Source: Ustilaginoidea virens (Eukaryota; Ascomycota; Sordariomycetes; Hypocreales; Clavicipitaceae). From it: 64,000 bases of DNA. Shown here piece by piece: positions 12,401 to 23,830 of this stretch. The stretch is taken from positions 744,001 through 808,000 of the forward strand of contig NC_057319.1 in assembly GCF_000687475.1 (NCBI RefSeq), in the 5' to 3' direction. The translations under genes and the position numbers were made by a program. How positions within the stretch are numbered: the stretch's first letter is position 1; each line of letters begins with the position of its first letter. Below the pieces are notes generated by a model. That model saw only the letters and a program-made list of their open reading frames with translations. It made no database searches and was not told the origin of the DNA.

Positions 12401-14428
12401 ATCAGCATCTTTAACCTTATTAAGGTTAGGAAGACCAGGGGTATTAGCACAAGTCTTTTTAAGTAGCTGAATACCTATATGCCCTAGCCGTACATGCCAA
12501 ATGCCGGCTAACTGTAATAACTTCTGATATTCTGTATCAGCAGCTATAGGGGCAGGAGTAGGGCTAGTAGCCACTACGGGATTTTCGCTAGTCGTAATAG
12601 CGGGCTCTTCGCTAGTCGTAATAGCGGGAGAGTTAGTAGTAGGGCTAGTAGCCTCTACAGGTTCCTTACTAGTTGCAGTAGTAGGAACAGGGGTAATAGT
12701 GGTATCCTTAGGATCACTATAATCAGCAGGGTTAGTAGGGCTGGGGACCTCTACTGTTATACTATTAGTAACAGTATAATGGCTGCAAGGTTGATGCAGT
12801 AGTGGTGTATCTATTCCTTTCTGTGGAAGGAAAAAGCCGTATTTTTCAAAGTTAAAAATGCCGATGCATTTACGGCTTGCTGACCAAAGCTGATTTTTAA
12901 TTAATACCCCTTTAGCGGCATAGTGCTTTACACCGCTAATAATATTAATATCTAAGGTAGGAATATATAGGGCATTCTTGAGCTCTATAATACCCCATTT
13001 AGTGGGATTAACGCCTTGTAGTACAGTAAATCGTGCCGTGCCCCAACCAGTAGGGGAAATAGGGCCACCACCAGTAGTAATAATAGGCTTATCATCCTTC
13101 TCAAAGTGGTAAAAAGTAGTGAAATGCTTCTTATCATTAACAATATGACAAGTGGAGCCTATATCGTAAAGGAGGGCATCCTTAGGGGTCCTACCGCCTA
13201 ATTTAGCACTATAGCTTATATCAGTGGATATAGATGAAGAAGAATAAGATATATTAATATCCTGAGTATTATAGTTGCCTATAATAAAAGCCTCAACATC
13301 TTGCTGTTTGCTGCAGTCCTGTTTCTTCTTCTGTTGCTGCTTCTTTTTCCTATTATTAGTAGAATTATTCTTGCTATTATTATTAGTAGAAGCGGCATTA
13401 GCAGACCCTTTATTCTTAGAGTCCTTAGAAGCCTTGAGCTGCTTAGGGTTATTATTAGCAGCTACCTTATTAGACCCTTTAGAACGCTGTTCTTCTAGTA
13501 GGTCAACCATAAAATACTAGAGGTTAAATTTGCTGCTGTTAATAACACCTTGGGCGCTATAAGCCCTAATCATAGAGCGTTGGCGTTCAGTCCAGCGGGT
13601 AAATACCCCCTCTACAGCCCAAAGATACTGGTTAACTTGGTCAAAAGAGTCGATCTTAGAACCTAGGATTCTGAGGCGAGATATATAGCTGTTAAATTCG
13701 CTGTTAAAAGCCTCCAAAGTGCCTTTATAACCGGTAAATGTAAGGGTGTGAAACGTAGGGTATAAGTGTGCCCGCTGTACTTCTGGTGAGTGGCAGTACT
13801 AGGCCACCAGTAAAAGGTAGGCTTCCTCTAGGTCATTACACCAGTCTATAGCCTCTGCAGCTTCTTCACCACAGCTATTCTTTAGCATTAGTAGTAAAAG
13901 TGCCTGCTCAGACTCATTAAAGTGCCTTGCTATAGAGGGGTCGTTGACAAAATTAGCTATTTTAAAGGCCCTAAGTTGTATTGTAAGGGCCTGCTTCCAC
14001 TGGTCGAAATTATAGGGGCTTTTTAGCTTTTGGGACTCCTTAAAGCGGTTGGCAGTCTTAGCTAATTCCTTAATAGCCCTATCACTAATTTGGTTGGTGA
14101 TAGTTGTTGGTGGCGTTATATAAATAGGCTCTTTACCCTTATATTTTATAGGAGTAGAAGGTTGGTCGATTTCCATAACGTCAGCTTCACTATCATCATC
14201 TTTAGTGGTAGTCTTAGTGGAAGGTCCAGCTTCAGTGGCTTTAGTAGGCTTCTTATTAGTAGCCTGGGTAGCCTAGGTGTCGTTATTTTGCCTACTAACT
14301 AGGCCCTATATAAGGTCAGTTAGTATATTCATCTGGGATTTCATATCGTCCATATCTAGCTATAGCTGTGCATTAGTATCAACTTCAGTATCGGATTCAG
14401 GGACCTTATAGGATCCTGACTCTGCCAT
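9480..14428 (-). pseudogene. E2 gag-pol polyprotein remnant (Copia)
   Basis: Translation from ATG 14428-14426 (MAESGSYKVPESD) gives, in order: a Gag part (13517-14176), a low-complexity Asn/Lys-rich linker, a protease with D-I-G-S where D-T-G-S is expected (about 13155-13200), GAG-pre-integrase with H-x-R-L-G-H (12377-12530), the integrase core (about 12200-12340), reverse transcriptase (10871-11092, and 10304-10576 with YIDD), and the RNase H end with ADGLTKPL (about 9500-9540). The longest open stretch is 377 codons (12377-13510). In-frame stops between these blocks replace Gln/Trp-type codons and the protease change is ACA to ATA, which fits RIP. Confidence 0.82.
11215..11420 (-). repeat. 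short repeats in the E2 integrase-RT spacer
   Basis: The spacer holds GGGCCAGCAGGGCCAGCAG near 11250 and two copies of GGACGGTTATCCAAGGTAG near 11342-11380. They encode Pro/Ala- and Asn/Asp-rich short peptide repeats, a usual low-complexity linker of fungal Copia polyproteins. Confidence 0.55.
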
Positions 14429-14699
14429 AGTGGGCAAAAAGGGTTTAAAAATCCGTTGAAAAATGGTACCGATAGTTGTAAAAACAGAGGAATAACTAGC
14501 TAAATAGCTAGCAAAATAGTCGAATAACTAGTAAAATAACCGAGTAACTAGCTAGACAGCTAGTAAATATAGTGGCTAGTAGCCTACTATAAAAGGTAAC
14601 CGCAGAATATAGCGGCAGGTCTCAATATAAAAAAGCACGGATGCCGTAGGCATTGTGCAAGTCCGTATTATAGCATTGGTATTCAAGGTGCTTATATAG

Positions 14700-14785
14700 T
14701 GCCGTAATATAAAGGTGCCGTAAGTGCCGTAGGTGCCGTAGGTGCCGTGGGTGCCGTGGGTGCTATAGGTGCCGTAATATAAAAG
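14700..14785. repeat. GGTGCCGTA tandem repeat in the E2 leader
   Basis: About seven imperfect 9-bp units (GGTGCCGTA, GGTGCCGTG, GGTGCTATA) lie between the 5' LTR and the gag start, in a leader region whose wider stretch (14700-15060) is full of GTGCCGT and TACGC motifs. Confidence 0.65.
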
Positions 14786-15190
14786 GTGCCATAAATGCTG
14801 TACCAAAAGTGCTATAAGTGGAAGAGTATAACAGGTGCCATACAGTGCAGTAGGTGTCGTACACTAGGTGCAAAGGTGTTATACAGTGGTATAGTATGGT
14901 AGATATCACACTATAAAATCCGTAGGTGCCGTAGGTTACGCCGAAAATAACGTAAGGTTACGCTAAAAGTGCCGTGAGGTTACGCTGTAAGTTGCCGTTA
15001 GGTACGCCGTTGATTGCCGCAGGGTAATACCGTAGGTAATAAGGGTAAGCCAAAGGTGATAATAGGTAAGCCGAAGTTAATAAGGGTAAGCCGAAGATAC
15101 CAAAGGATAGCTATATTAGTAGTACTAATAAGCAAAAGAGACTAAGGGGTGAATACAAAAAGGTAGGGTTAAAACAAAGAAGTAAAACCC

Positions 15191-15202
15191 GGGCTCATAA
15201 CC
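15191..15202 (-). other. primer-binding site of E2
   Basis: GGGCTCATAACC on the plus strand abuts the 5' LTR. It is identical to the E1 site and to the initiator tRNA-Met anticodon arm. It also fixes the LTR edge at 15203. Confidence 0.7.
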
Positions 15203-15946
15203 TATTGCAATTCTCAAGGTCACTATAAAAGCAGAGCCTTACTAGCTAGCTAGATGGCACAAGACTGTCTGCGACCTGTGAACTAATCTTAGTATAAATA
15301 CTAGATTTTTCACTAAGTCCTAAGACTATACAAGTGCTATAAAGCAGGGCAAGTGTAAAGGCAAGGCAAATATAAGATAACCAAAAACGCAGGGAAGGTG
15401 GAAGTTAAGAGGCATGTAGTGCATTAACAGGTTCGATTGTGCTGCCCTTCTACTATCTAGAAAGAAGGGGAAAAGCTATCCTATATATACACGAAGGAGG
15501 GGTGGGCCCAGGCATCCAAGGTAGCCAGTAAGAAAGCTCCCCGTAATGCTCGCTATGATACGTCAGCAACCCCGCTATATCCGACCTTTCCAACCACCCT
15601 AACCACCGCACTAGTAATTAGTCACCGCACTAGTAACTAACCACCACACTAGTGGACTAGCCACCACGCTAGTAGGCCACCACGCTAATTTAGCAATGCC
15701 ACACCACGCTAGTAGGCCGCCACCACGCTAGTAGGCAACCACGCTAATTTAGCAATGCCACACCTTTTCAACAAGGCCTACCTTACTTGATATACAGTAA
15801 ATAATCCACTGAAAATCCTTAAGGTAGAAGGCAAAGGCCTAAGGTAATACTACCATAAGTCCAAGAGGCGGTATAAGGGCCAGAAGGTTAGTAGGCCAGT
15901 AGGGCATAAGGCCAGCAGCCTAGTAGGCTACTATAGGATTTTAACA
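15203..15946 (-). repeat. E2 5' LTR
   Basis: Direct copy of 8596-9339 with two visible transitions. It is followed by the GTCTC target duplication (15947-15951) and then by the resumed E3 sequence TTATTTAAGGCG, which matches E1 at 3421. Confidence 0.85.
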
Positions 15947-16659
15947 GTCTCTTATTTAAGGCGATATCTGGACTCTCGAATTTCAGATATTTTAGTGTAG
16001 GCAGCGTTTTACTATAGCGAAATGCTGCATTTACTAGGAAGCCGGGCGAAAAGGCAGAATCTATTGTATCGGAAAGTCGTAGAAAATCAGTGTGTATGGG
16101 GCTTTGAGATTCGGACTATTGAAAATTTTCTATATAGGGCGAGTTAGAATTTTTATATATACGGGGTATGCCCACTTTTGTGATGGATTCGGAAAATCTC
16201 TATGGTTAAGATTCCTAGTGATGAGAGCTTTCTATATTTCCTAGTATTTATAGCCTTTTTATATGGGAAAAAGGCATATTTTCCTTAGCTGGTGAAAGCG
16301 GACTGTCTTACTTAAGCTGAAAAGCTGAGTTAGGCTGAAGCGATTTAGAATCGAAAGACGGCGAATTACAAGGAAATATTGCAGAGTGCTGTAGCAGGCC
16401 AATTGGTAGGCCTACTAGTTGTGGTGGATCTATATGCTGTATTAGGCCTATTTGTGGTGGGCCTATGGGCTGTATTGGATCTGTAGCCTATAGTAGGCCT
16501 ATGCCCTCGGCTAAGCCTGAAATAGGCATATTTAGGCGAGGCGACTTCTAAATAGGCTCTTCTAGAGCAATTTAGTCGATATTTACCCCCTCTAAATTAG
16601 AAGGCGGTTAGAAATTAAAAGTGCCCTCTAGGCCACTTAAAATAGGGCCTATACCTTTA

Positions 16660-19590
16660 TTTTAGTAGGTAAAAGTAATAAAAGAGGTCTTAGTGACGAC
16701 CCGGCGATATGGGATATAGACGAGGTAGGTGCTATTACCTAGCGTAGCTAGTAACCTACCTGACTCAGTCCGGGGGGCTAGCTTATGGCTGATGACCCAT
16801 TTTTCTAGAGGGATTAATACCTTTACAGCCGCACTAATAGCCCTAAAGCTAGTAAGGTCGGGTAGGTAGTAGTGTGTAATTTCCGGAAAGTCCTTCTTTA
16901 ATTCCTCGAAAGGTAACAAGGAATAGTTTATAACTACTATTAGATTTACCAAGGTAGTAATACTAAGAATCACTGCAGACTAAAGGTAAGAAGGTAACCG
17001 AGACTAAAGTATAGTAGCTCTAAGTCGGTCAATAATAACCTATATAGAGCGTTCTGCTAATCTATTTTGCTTATAAATATAAGGGGAAGAGGTTAAAAAA
17101 TCTATGCCCTTAAGAGCTAGCTAGGCTATAATAATATTGTTGATTTCCTTGCCACTATTATAGTGGAATTTAATAGCTGATTTGCCGTAGCGATTCCTAA
17201 GACCTTAGAAGAACCCTTATAATACTGGGAATACTATAGGTCCTTCTTTATTAGGTAGTAAATACACCTAATAGAAGCGTGATTTCCGGTTAACTAAAAT
17301 GAGGCAAATGGGGCGTTTATTATATAGTAGAGGGTTGATTTAGAAGATATCGCCCTTTATAATATCTAAATAATATATAGGGTCTGGTATAGCCCCTAAT
17401 GTAAAACGCTGAACTGACTTTGCCCTTTTATAGGCGATACAGTTAAAGTTAGAATCCTTTACCTTATTGAGATTAGGTAACCCTATGGTTGATGCATAGG
17501 TTTTCTTTAAAAGTTGGATTCCGATATGCCTAAGCCGGATATACTAAAGTCTGGCTAATAATAGCAGCTTTTGATATTCTATATTAGCAGCTGGTATTGG
17601 GGTAGGGTTAAGGGCGACCGGGGCCTTTTGTGGTAGTTAAGCTGTATTGGGAATAGCAGCCTCTATTAGTACTACCGAAAAACCAGGATTAGCTGGTCGG
17701 TCAGCTTGCGAGTCAGCTAGTGGGTTAGCTAGTGGGGTAGGTAAATCCTTTAGTAGGGGATATTCCTTATATTCTTCTAGGTTAGCTAGGGCAGGTAATT
17801 CGACCGAGATACTATATAAAGCCGGTTGGCTAGTATAGTATAAAAACGGCGAATCTACCCCTTTTTGTTATAAAAGGAAGCCATACTTCTTAAAATCAAG
17901 AAGCCTAATATACTTATTATTGCTATTAACTAGGCTTTAGCCCTGAATACTGCCACGATTCAGATAGTGTTTAACGCCGCTAAAGATATTAATATTAAAA
18001 GCTGGTATGAAGAGGGCGTTAGTAAGCTCTAAGGTGCCCCACTGAGGTGGGTTAGTAGCCTGTAGCACGGTAAAACGCGCTGTGCCCCACCCACTAGGCT
18101 TGATTGGGCCACCACCTATGCTGATGATTAGTCTGTTTCCGGTATAGTATTGGAAGTAGGTGAAGTGCTTTTTATTATTGATGATATACACTATAGAACT
18201 AGTATCGTAGAGTAAAGAATCTATTAGCGTTTTCCCACCGGATTGTATACTATAGCTGGTAGCTAGAAATTGCATATATTCGCGGTCCTGGAAGGAAGAA
18301 TAGGCTGTCTTACTAGGTATAAGACTTAAAGTATTATAATTCCCTAGTACGAAGGAATTAATAGTCTTTTCCTTTTCGTCGGTCTTTTATAGGGTATCTG
18401 CTTTATTAGCTAAATCTTTCTTTTCTTTATTCTTCTTCTTATTTTCCGGCTTGCCTTATATAGCTAAAGAAGACCTTTATTAGGTAGAAGACCCCTATTT
18501 CTTTTTGTTAGCATTAGTAGTAGTATTTTTACCACTCTTGCTAGTATTATTATTAGCTGGCTTGCTACTATTGTTAGTAGCGGCACCTTTAACCTTTACG
18601 AGGTGGGTAGTAGCCCTTGCTATTAATGACCCTTTAATGCGTTATTCTTTTAGTAAATCAACTATATAAAATTGCAGGTTAATATTTGATGTATTTCCCT
18701 GAGTGTAGGCGATTCTTATTATTATGCGGTGCCGTTCTGCCCACTGAAAAAAGACCCCTTCTATAGTATATAAATACTGGCTGATTTAGTCGAAAGGTTA
18801 TATGTGGGAGCCTAAAATTTGCAACCTAGATAGGTAGCTATTAAAGGAGGTATTGAAAGATTCTAAGGTACCCTTATAGCCTATAAAATTTAGTTGATGG
18901 AAGGCAGGGTATAGGTGGGTCCGCTGTATATCTAATAAGTGAGAATACTATTTGGTGAGTAACGTAAAGGCTGACTCTAGGTTAGTGCACCAGTTGATAG
19001 CGGCAGCTAGTCCTTCTGTGCAACTATTCTTGATAAGTAATAGTAAAAGTGCTTACTCTGAGTCGTTAAATTTGCTAGCAATAGAAGGATCTTCGATAAA
19101 TTTGGCGATGTTAAGTACCCTAAGTTGAATCATAAGGGCCTATTTCTATTAGTCGAAGTTAGATACCCCCCTTAGCTTTTGGGATTCCTGGAATCTATTG
19201 GCTGTTTTGGCTAGTTCCTTGATAGCTATAGCGCTGACTTGGCTGCTAATGCTGGATGGAACCGGCAGGGGTTGCTACTAGGCTTTGGGTAGTGATAGTA
19301 GGTTATTTCCTTTACCTATAGGGGTTTGGAAGGTATCTATATCTATTATATCCTGGGATGGTAGGCTAGTAGCAGGCTTGATTAGTCTGTCTACTAAGGT
19401 GCCTACCTTATTAGCCAAAAAATCGATTTTAGAGTTTATTCGATTAAATTTATAACTGAATTCTTTTCTTATTTCCTATTAGTCTTCCCTAAGCTAGGCA
19501 ATTTCCTGGTCATTATTAGATTCTTCTACCTCTACTGTATTAGGGACTTAGTAGCCTGGATTATTAGCAGGAACGTTCTGACTGGCTATT
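16660..19590 (-). pseudogene. E3 gag-pol remnant
   Basis: Recognisable blocks are the integrase end (16662-16973), a protease region with D-T-S-S in place of D-T-G-S and the following G-W-G-T-A-R-F-T-V-L block (17937-18275), and decayed Gag. The many in-frame stops and the lost start codon show a dead copy. Aligned E1/E3 positions differ mostly by C/T and G/A, as expected of RIP plus age. Confidence 0.75.
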
Positions 19591-19901
19591 ATAGGAAGAG
19601 AAAAGGTGCCGGAAAGTCTTAAAAATGCGAAGAAAATTAAGACTGAAAATCTAGATAAAACTAGAAGAAAGCTGCGTTAAGGGATAACTTTAGAAAATCC
19701 TTAGAAAAATCCTATTAAAAAGGATATATTTGCAGCTTAGTATAGTAGCTGGGTTCCTAAATCTGGGATGATTAGTCCCTTACTGCAGATTAGTAATATC
19801 GTTAGTTAGATTTCTGGGAGGTTAGCTGCCAAATGCGTTAAAATCCTAAGTTAGCGTAAAAAGTCTTAAGCTAGAAGCCTTGAGACACCGGGCTTATAAC
19901 C

Positions 19902-20626
19902 TATTGCAAAATGGTGATTCAGAACACTATTGGAAATGTACTAGATACCGATAGTGGCGTATAAGGCGTTGCAGAATAAAATAAGAGCTGGTTAAAGATT
20001 TAAAGCGCATAAGAGGTTGACCAGAGTAAAGATATTAGGGAAATCTGATTCTAATTGTTGGTGACTATTCTAGCTAGAAAGAGGGAATTTTGGGTATATT
20101 TCTACCATCTTGAAAAAGTGGTTGAAAATAATGAAAAACCGCAAAAATAGCGAAAAACCCGATGAAAAGTCGGTCTGCCCAACCGTGCCCAGTCTGTGCC
20201 CAATATCCTACCCAGTGCATACCCAACCAAGCCTAGTGGCTTATAGCGGTGTGCCGGATGCCCTATAACAGTCTGCCGTACGGGCCGGAAGCCCTATATC
20301 GGTCTGCCGTAAATGACCGGTGTAGCGGGTAACTGTATGTAGAAGGCCGAAAGTGCTGGTATTAGTAAGGTTTGCCCATTTGGTAATCCCGTAGAAATGC
20401 GCCGCCTGTTGTGGGCCCTGTGGCCCGCTGTGACCGGCCGCTGTGGCCGGCTGTGGGGCGCTGTGCCGGTGCCGTGACCGGCGCTGCGGCCCACTGTAAT
20501 CGGCGTTGTGGGGCGCTGTGCCCCACCATAGCGCCTGGTATAGCCACCGCGATATCTCAACGTAAAGACGTCGTACGGTAGCGAGACCAGTACCAAAATA
20601 CAGCTAAAAAGGCGCTGATTTCAACA
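19902..20626 (-). repeat. E3 5' LTR
   Basis: It is homologous to 7391-8150 but about 35 bp shorter. A small deletion lies near 20305-20330, where E1 has two GAAGCCCTAT units. It ends TTTCAACA at 20626, where unrelated sequence begins. The other E3 LTR is not in the window. Confidence 0.75.
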
Positions 20627-23150
20627 ATTGCCTTAAGTCGAATAGTAGGATATTATATTCTTTTATTGCTTGGATTTTTTCTAGTTCTAATCGTCGATAT
20701 AGTTATAGTAATTCCTTGCGTGGTAGTTCTTATATAACTATATCCTTATCTTGTATTTAGTATAGAATAATTAGTAGAAGATAAATTAGTGCAGCTAGAG
20801 TTTATGACGGAACTTATAGATTTAAAGAGGGCACATTAGAGGTTCCCAGAATATATTCCAAATATAGTCGCAGTAATAGCAGCATTTTTTAAAATTATTC
20901 TATCGTAATTTCTAGCAATATCTATGCCTAAGCCAGAGCCTATCTATAATCAATTAGGATAATTAATAGAAGATAAATTAGAATAGATTGTCCTATAGTC
21001 TACATCTGCATTTCTAGTTTATCTTTTAGGTTTAAAAGTTCTTTAATACGGTATCGGTTAATACTATTGAAATTTATCGCCGCTTTTAGTATATTCTTAT
21101 ATATTACTTTATTTGGGCCCCTTATTATCACTAAGTGACTTTCCTTTCCTCTTAATGCCGTTATAGTTTTCTTATTACTTTTATTATTAATCTCAACATA
21201 ATAAGGAGAACGATATAGAATAGTTCTAATAGTATATACCGTAGGAGCTAGATATTTTTCGAAGCCCCTTAGTAGAATATCTACCGCGTTTTTAACTATT
21301 TATACTAAATTAGTAACTAAAGGGGTCTATTAGTTCTTTATTAAATCTAGTTCCTTTCGTCTATTACGTCTTATTTATTCGCTAGTTTCTATCTACTATT
21401 ATCGATATCTATTAAATTCGGTTAGATTAATATAATTCTTTAAGGAATATTAGTAGCCTATATAGCCCTATTCTCTGCAATTGAAATACTAATAATAATC
21501 TGCATTTAGTCGAAATTCGGTATTCCTAGCATAAGCACCTATACTAAATCCCGAACTTAATTCACTAGTCGATAGTATGTTATCGTATTTAGATTTTCTG
21601 TATTAACTATATAGTTTTATACCTTCAGCTAGTCGCATTATATTAAAGGCCTTTAGTCGTTAGATAAAATCGAATATCCTTTCTTCTATCTTTACATTCT
21701 ATTCTATTTAATATATTATTTTCTTATCTCTTTTAGCCTATTAGTCTAGTATTATTTGAAGGGGGTCTAAGCTTAAGGCTAGTTTATTATTATCTTCTAA
21801 AGGAAGTAATTTCTTACTAGATAACACTTAGCATCTATAAATAATACTTTTCAAGTCTAACATCATTAAGTTAGTTATTACTATAATGCCTTTCTAAAGT
21901 CCTCTACTATAAAAGCAATTAGCGACTCTTTCACATAAGCATTAGTCAACCTCTCCATTAGATATACTAAGAACTATATTAATAAATAGTAGTTGCTTAT
22001 TAATAGACTTAACCTTTGCAGAAAGCTTATCTATACAAATTATATATACTTTTAATATTTTACCTTTCTTTCGATAGAAATCGAAAACTTCCCTTCGAAT
22101 TATTACCTTAATATAAAGATCCAGATCTTTAAATTTCTTAATAAAATTCGTTACTAAATCAGACTATTTTCGTTTATTATAGTCTAAGTTTTCATACCAA
22201 ATAAGGGCCTTTCCTCTTAAGCTAGCAATAAAAATATTCTTTATAATAATATTATAGTAAGCAGTCATATAGCCGCCTATTATAGCAGATATTACCAAAT
22301 AATTATCAATATAATCTTACGGTAGTCTATCCTTAGGATATCTAGCGAATGAAGTCACACCTATTCCTATAGCTATAGGGAAAGGGGAAGGTATTATATT
22401 CTATATAGTTACTAGTTGTTTTATTAATTTAGATTCATTTATTAAGTCGGATTCTTTTATTAATTTGGCTTATACTAATTCGGATTCTTTTGCTAATTCT
22501 CTATTAAATTCTATTTTTAGAGGAACTAAATAAAGATATTAATAAATAGGAGAAAAGGAACTAAAAGAAGATAGATCTAATAGTAAATAAGTTTAGTATT
22601 CCTAATTATCTTTTAGTTTAACAAATAATAGTCCTAAGAACTATAAGAGAGGGGTTAGAATAATACCCTAATCTATATCTTAGTCGTGGGATATAGATAT
22701 TCAGATAATAGAAGGGAGGGCAGGATAAAAATCTAAATAAAAATCTAGATAGTCGATTATTAACTAACGAAAGTTTGGTATTGCTATATTTGAAAGGTTT
22801 AAAAGTTTCCACTATTAAAGACGGTTTTATAGGTTTTAAACTTAATTAATAAGGGAAGAAAAAAGGAGAGAAAAAGGAGAGAGAGAGAGAAAAATAAAAG
22901 GTTAGACTTTAAAGAAAAAAAAGGGTTAGACTTCAAAGGGTTTAAATTATAAGTCAATTTCTTTAAAGACTAATAATTCTTCGATTATTCTACTAATTAA
23001 TCACAAAAATCGTTAATAAGTTCTACAGACTATTCTACTAGATTAAACTAGACTAATTAGACTCGGCTGCCCTAACCAGACTCTGCCCGACTAAAGAAGA
23101 GGAGAGAAAGGGAAGAAAAGCCCCCCCCTATCCGAAAAAAAGGGTTCTCT
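20627..23150 (-). mobile_element. strongly decayed Gypsy-like retrotransposon remnant
   Basis: This very AT-rich stretch has no long open frame. A minus-strand reading of about 22340-22050 gives a Gag-like block with the G-K-A-L-I-W-Y-E-N-L pattern (typical G-x-A-x2-W-Y-x2-L of Ty3/Gypsy Gag), then F-I-K-K-F-K-D-L, interrupted by TAA and TAG. No RT or integrase motif could be read with confidence. The class call is tentative; heavy RIP is inferred from the TpA content. Confidence 0.45.
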
Positions 23151-23489
23151 CCTTTGCGTTTTACCTATATCGTAAGTATAACCTTCTTCCTTCCTTCCTA
23201 CTTTAAGCCCCATATCATTATGCTGTCTAGGTGGTGTGTCTTCATTATCCACAATCTCGCTATTTACCCCAACAAAATTGCCCCATCCTTAATCCAGCTT
23301 AATTCAAATATACCTCAGTTTATAACTCAAACCATAGGTTTCTATTATAATCAGCAATTCTAATAGCTCCCAACTTTAAGTTAATTTAGGTTTATATCTG
23401 CCTTTATCGCCAGTAGTTCCATCCTTCGTCTCGAATATATATCTTATCGTATCATAGCCTCGTAAAGATAAAATCGTATCGCATTATAT

Positions 23490-23830
23490 TTTCTCAATTC
23501 AACCGCAGCTGAATTCTTCTGACCGCAGTCAGGCATCATAGGATCTTAATTTAACTGTAGCCGAATTCTTCTAACCGCAGCCAGGTATTGCAGGAGTGAC
23601 CGCAGCCACCTAATTCGATATTGATCCTTACATACAGCTATCGATCTAACTACTTAATTTAACCGCAGCTAAATTATTCTGACCGCAGCCAGGAACTTTA
23701 CAGGTCTTCACTCGCAGCTATAGACCTAACCTAACTGTAGCTAGGATTTTTCTGACCGCAGCTAGGAACTCTACAGGCCTTCACGCGCAGCTATAGACCT
23801 GACCTAACCGCAGCTAGGATTTTTTTTTTT
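23490..23830. repeat. minisatellite with ACCGCAGC units next to the AT/GC boundary
   Basis: Imperfect tandem copies of a block containing AACCGCAGCTGAATT, TTCTGACCGCAGCCAGG and TACAGGTCTTCAC. The last two units are about 72 bp apart and very similar (23695-23765 and 23765-23830). C/T variation between units (ACCGCAGC against ACTGTAGC) again has the CpA to TpA pattern. Confidence 0.65.

Larger units (their letters stand above)
8596..15946 (-). mobile_element. Ty1/Copia LTR retrotransposon E2, full length, recent insertion
   Basis: Two 744-bp direct LTRs (8596-9339 and 15203-15946) flank a minus-strand Copia body. I count two differences between them (ATAATACG/ATGATACG near 8953/15560 and CCTAATAGG/CCTAGTAGG near 9315/15922). 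The insertion is bounded by GTCTC on both sides (8591-8595 and 15947-15951). The LTRs share no obvious similarity with E1/E3 LTRs, but the proteins are related and the primer site is the same. The coding frame is broken, so the element cannot be autonomous as read. Confidence 0.88.
15952..20626 (-). mobile_element. E3 Copia element, right fragment with 5' LTR
   Basis: It is collinear with E1 3417-8150 along its whole length but with more stops and more TpA. The gag start codon that reads ATG in E1 is ATA here (near 19587) and the primer site is changed to GGGCTTATAACC (19890-19901). It is the oldest of the three related copies, consistent with being the host of both other insertions. Confidence 0.82.

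Noticed and set aside
23490..23830. CRISPR-like array
   Set aside because: Units are adjacent, imperfect and unequal, with no unique spacers, and the genome is eukaryotic. It is a minisatellite.
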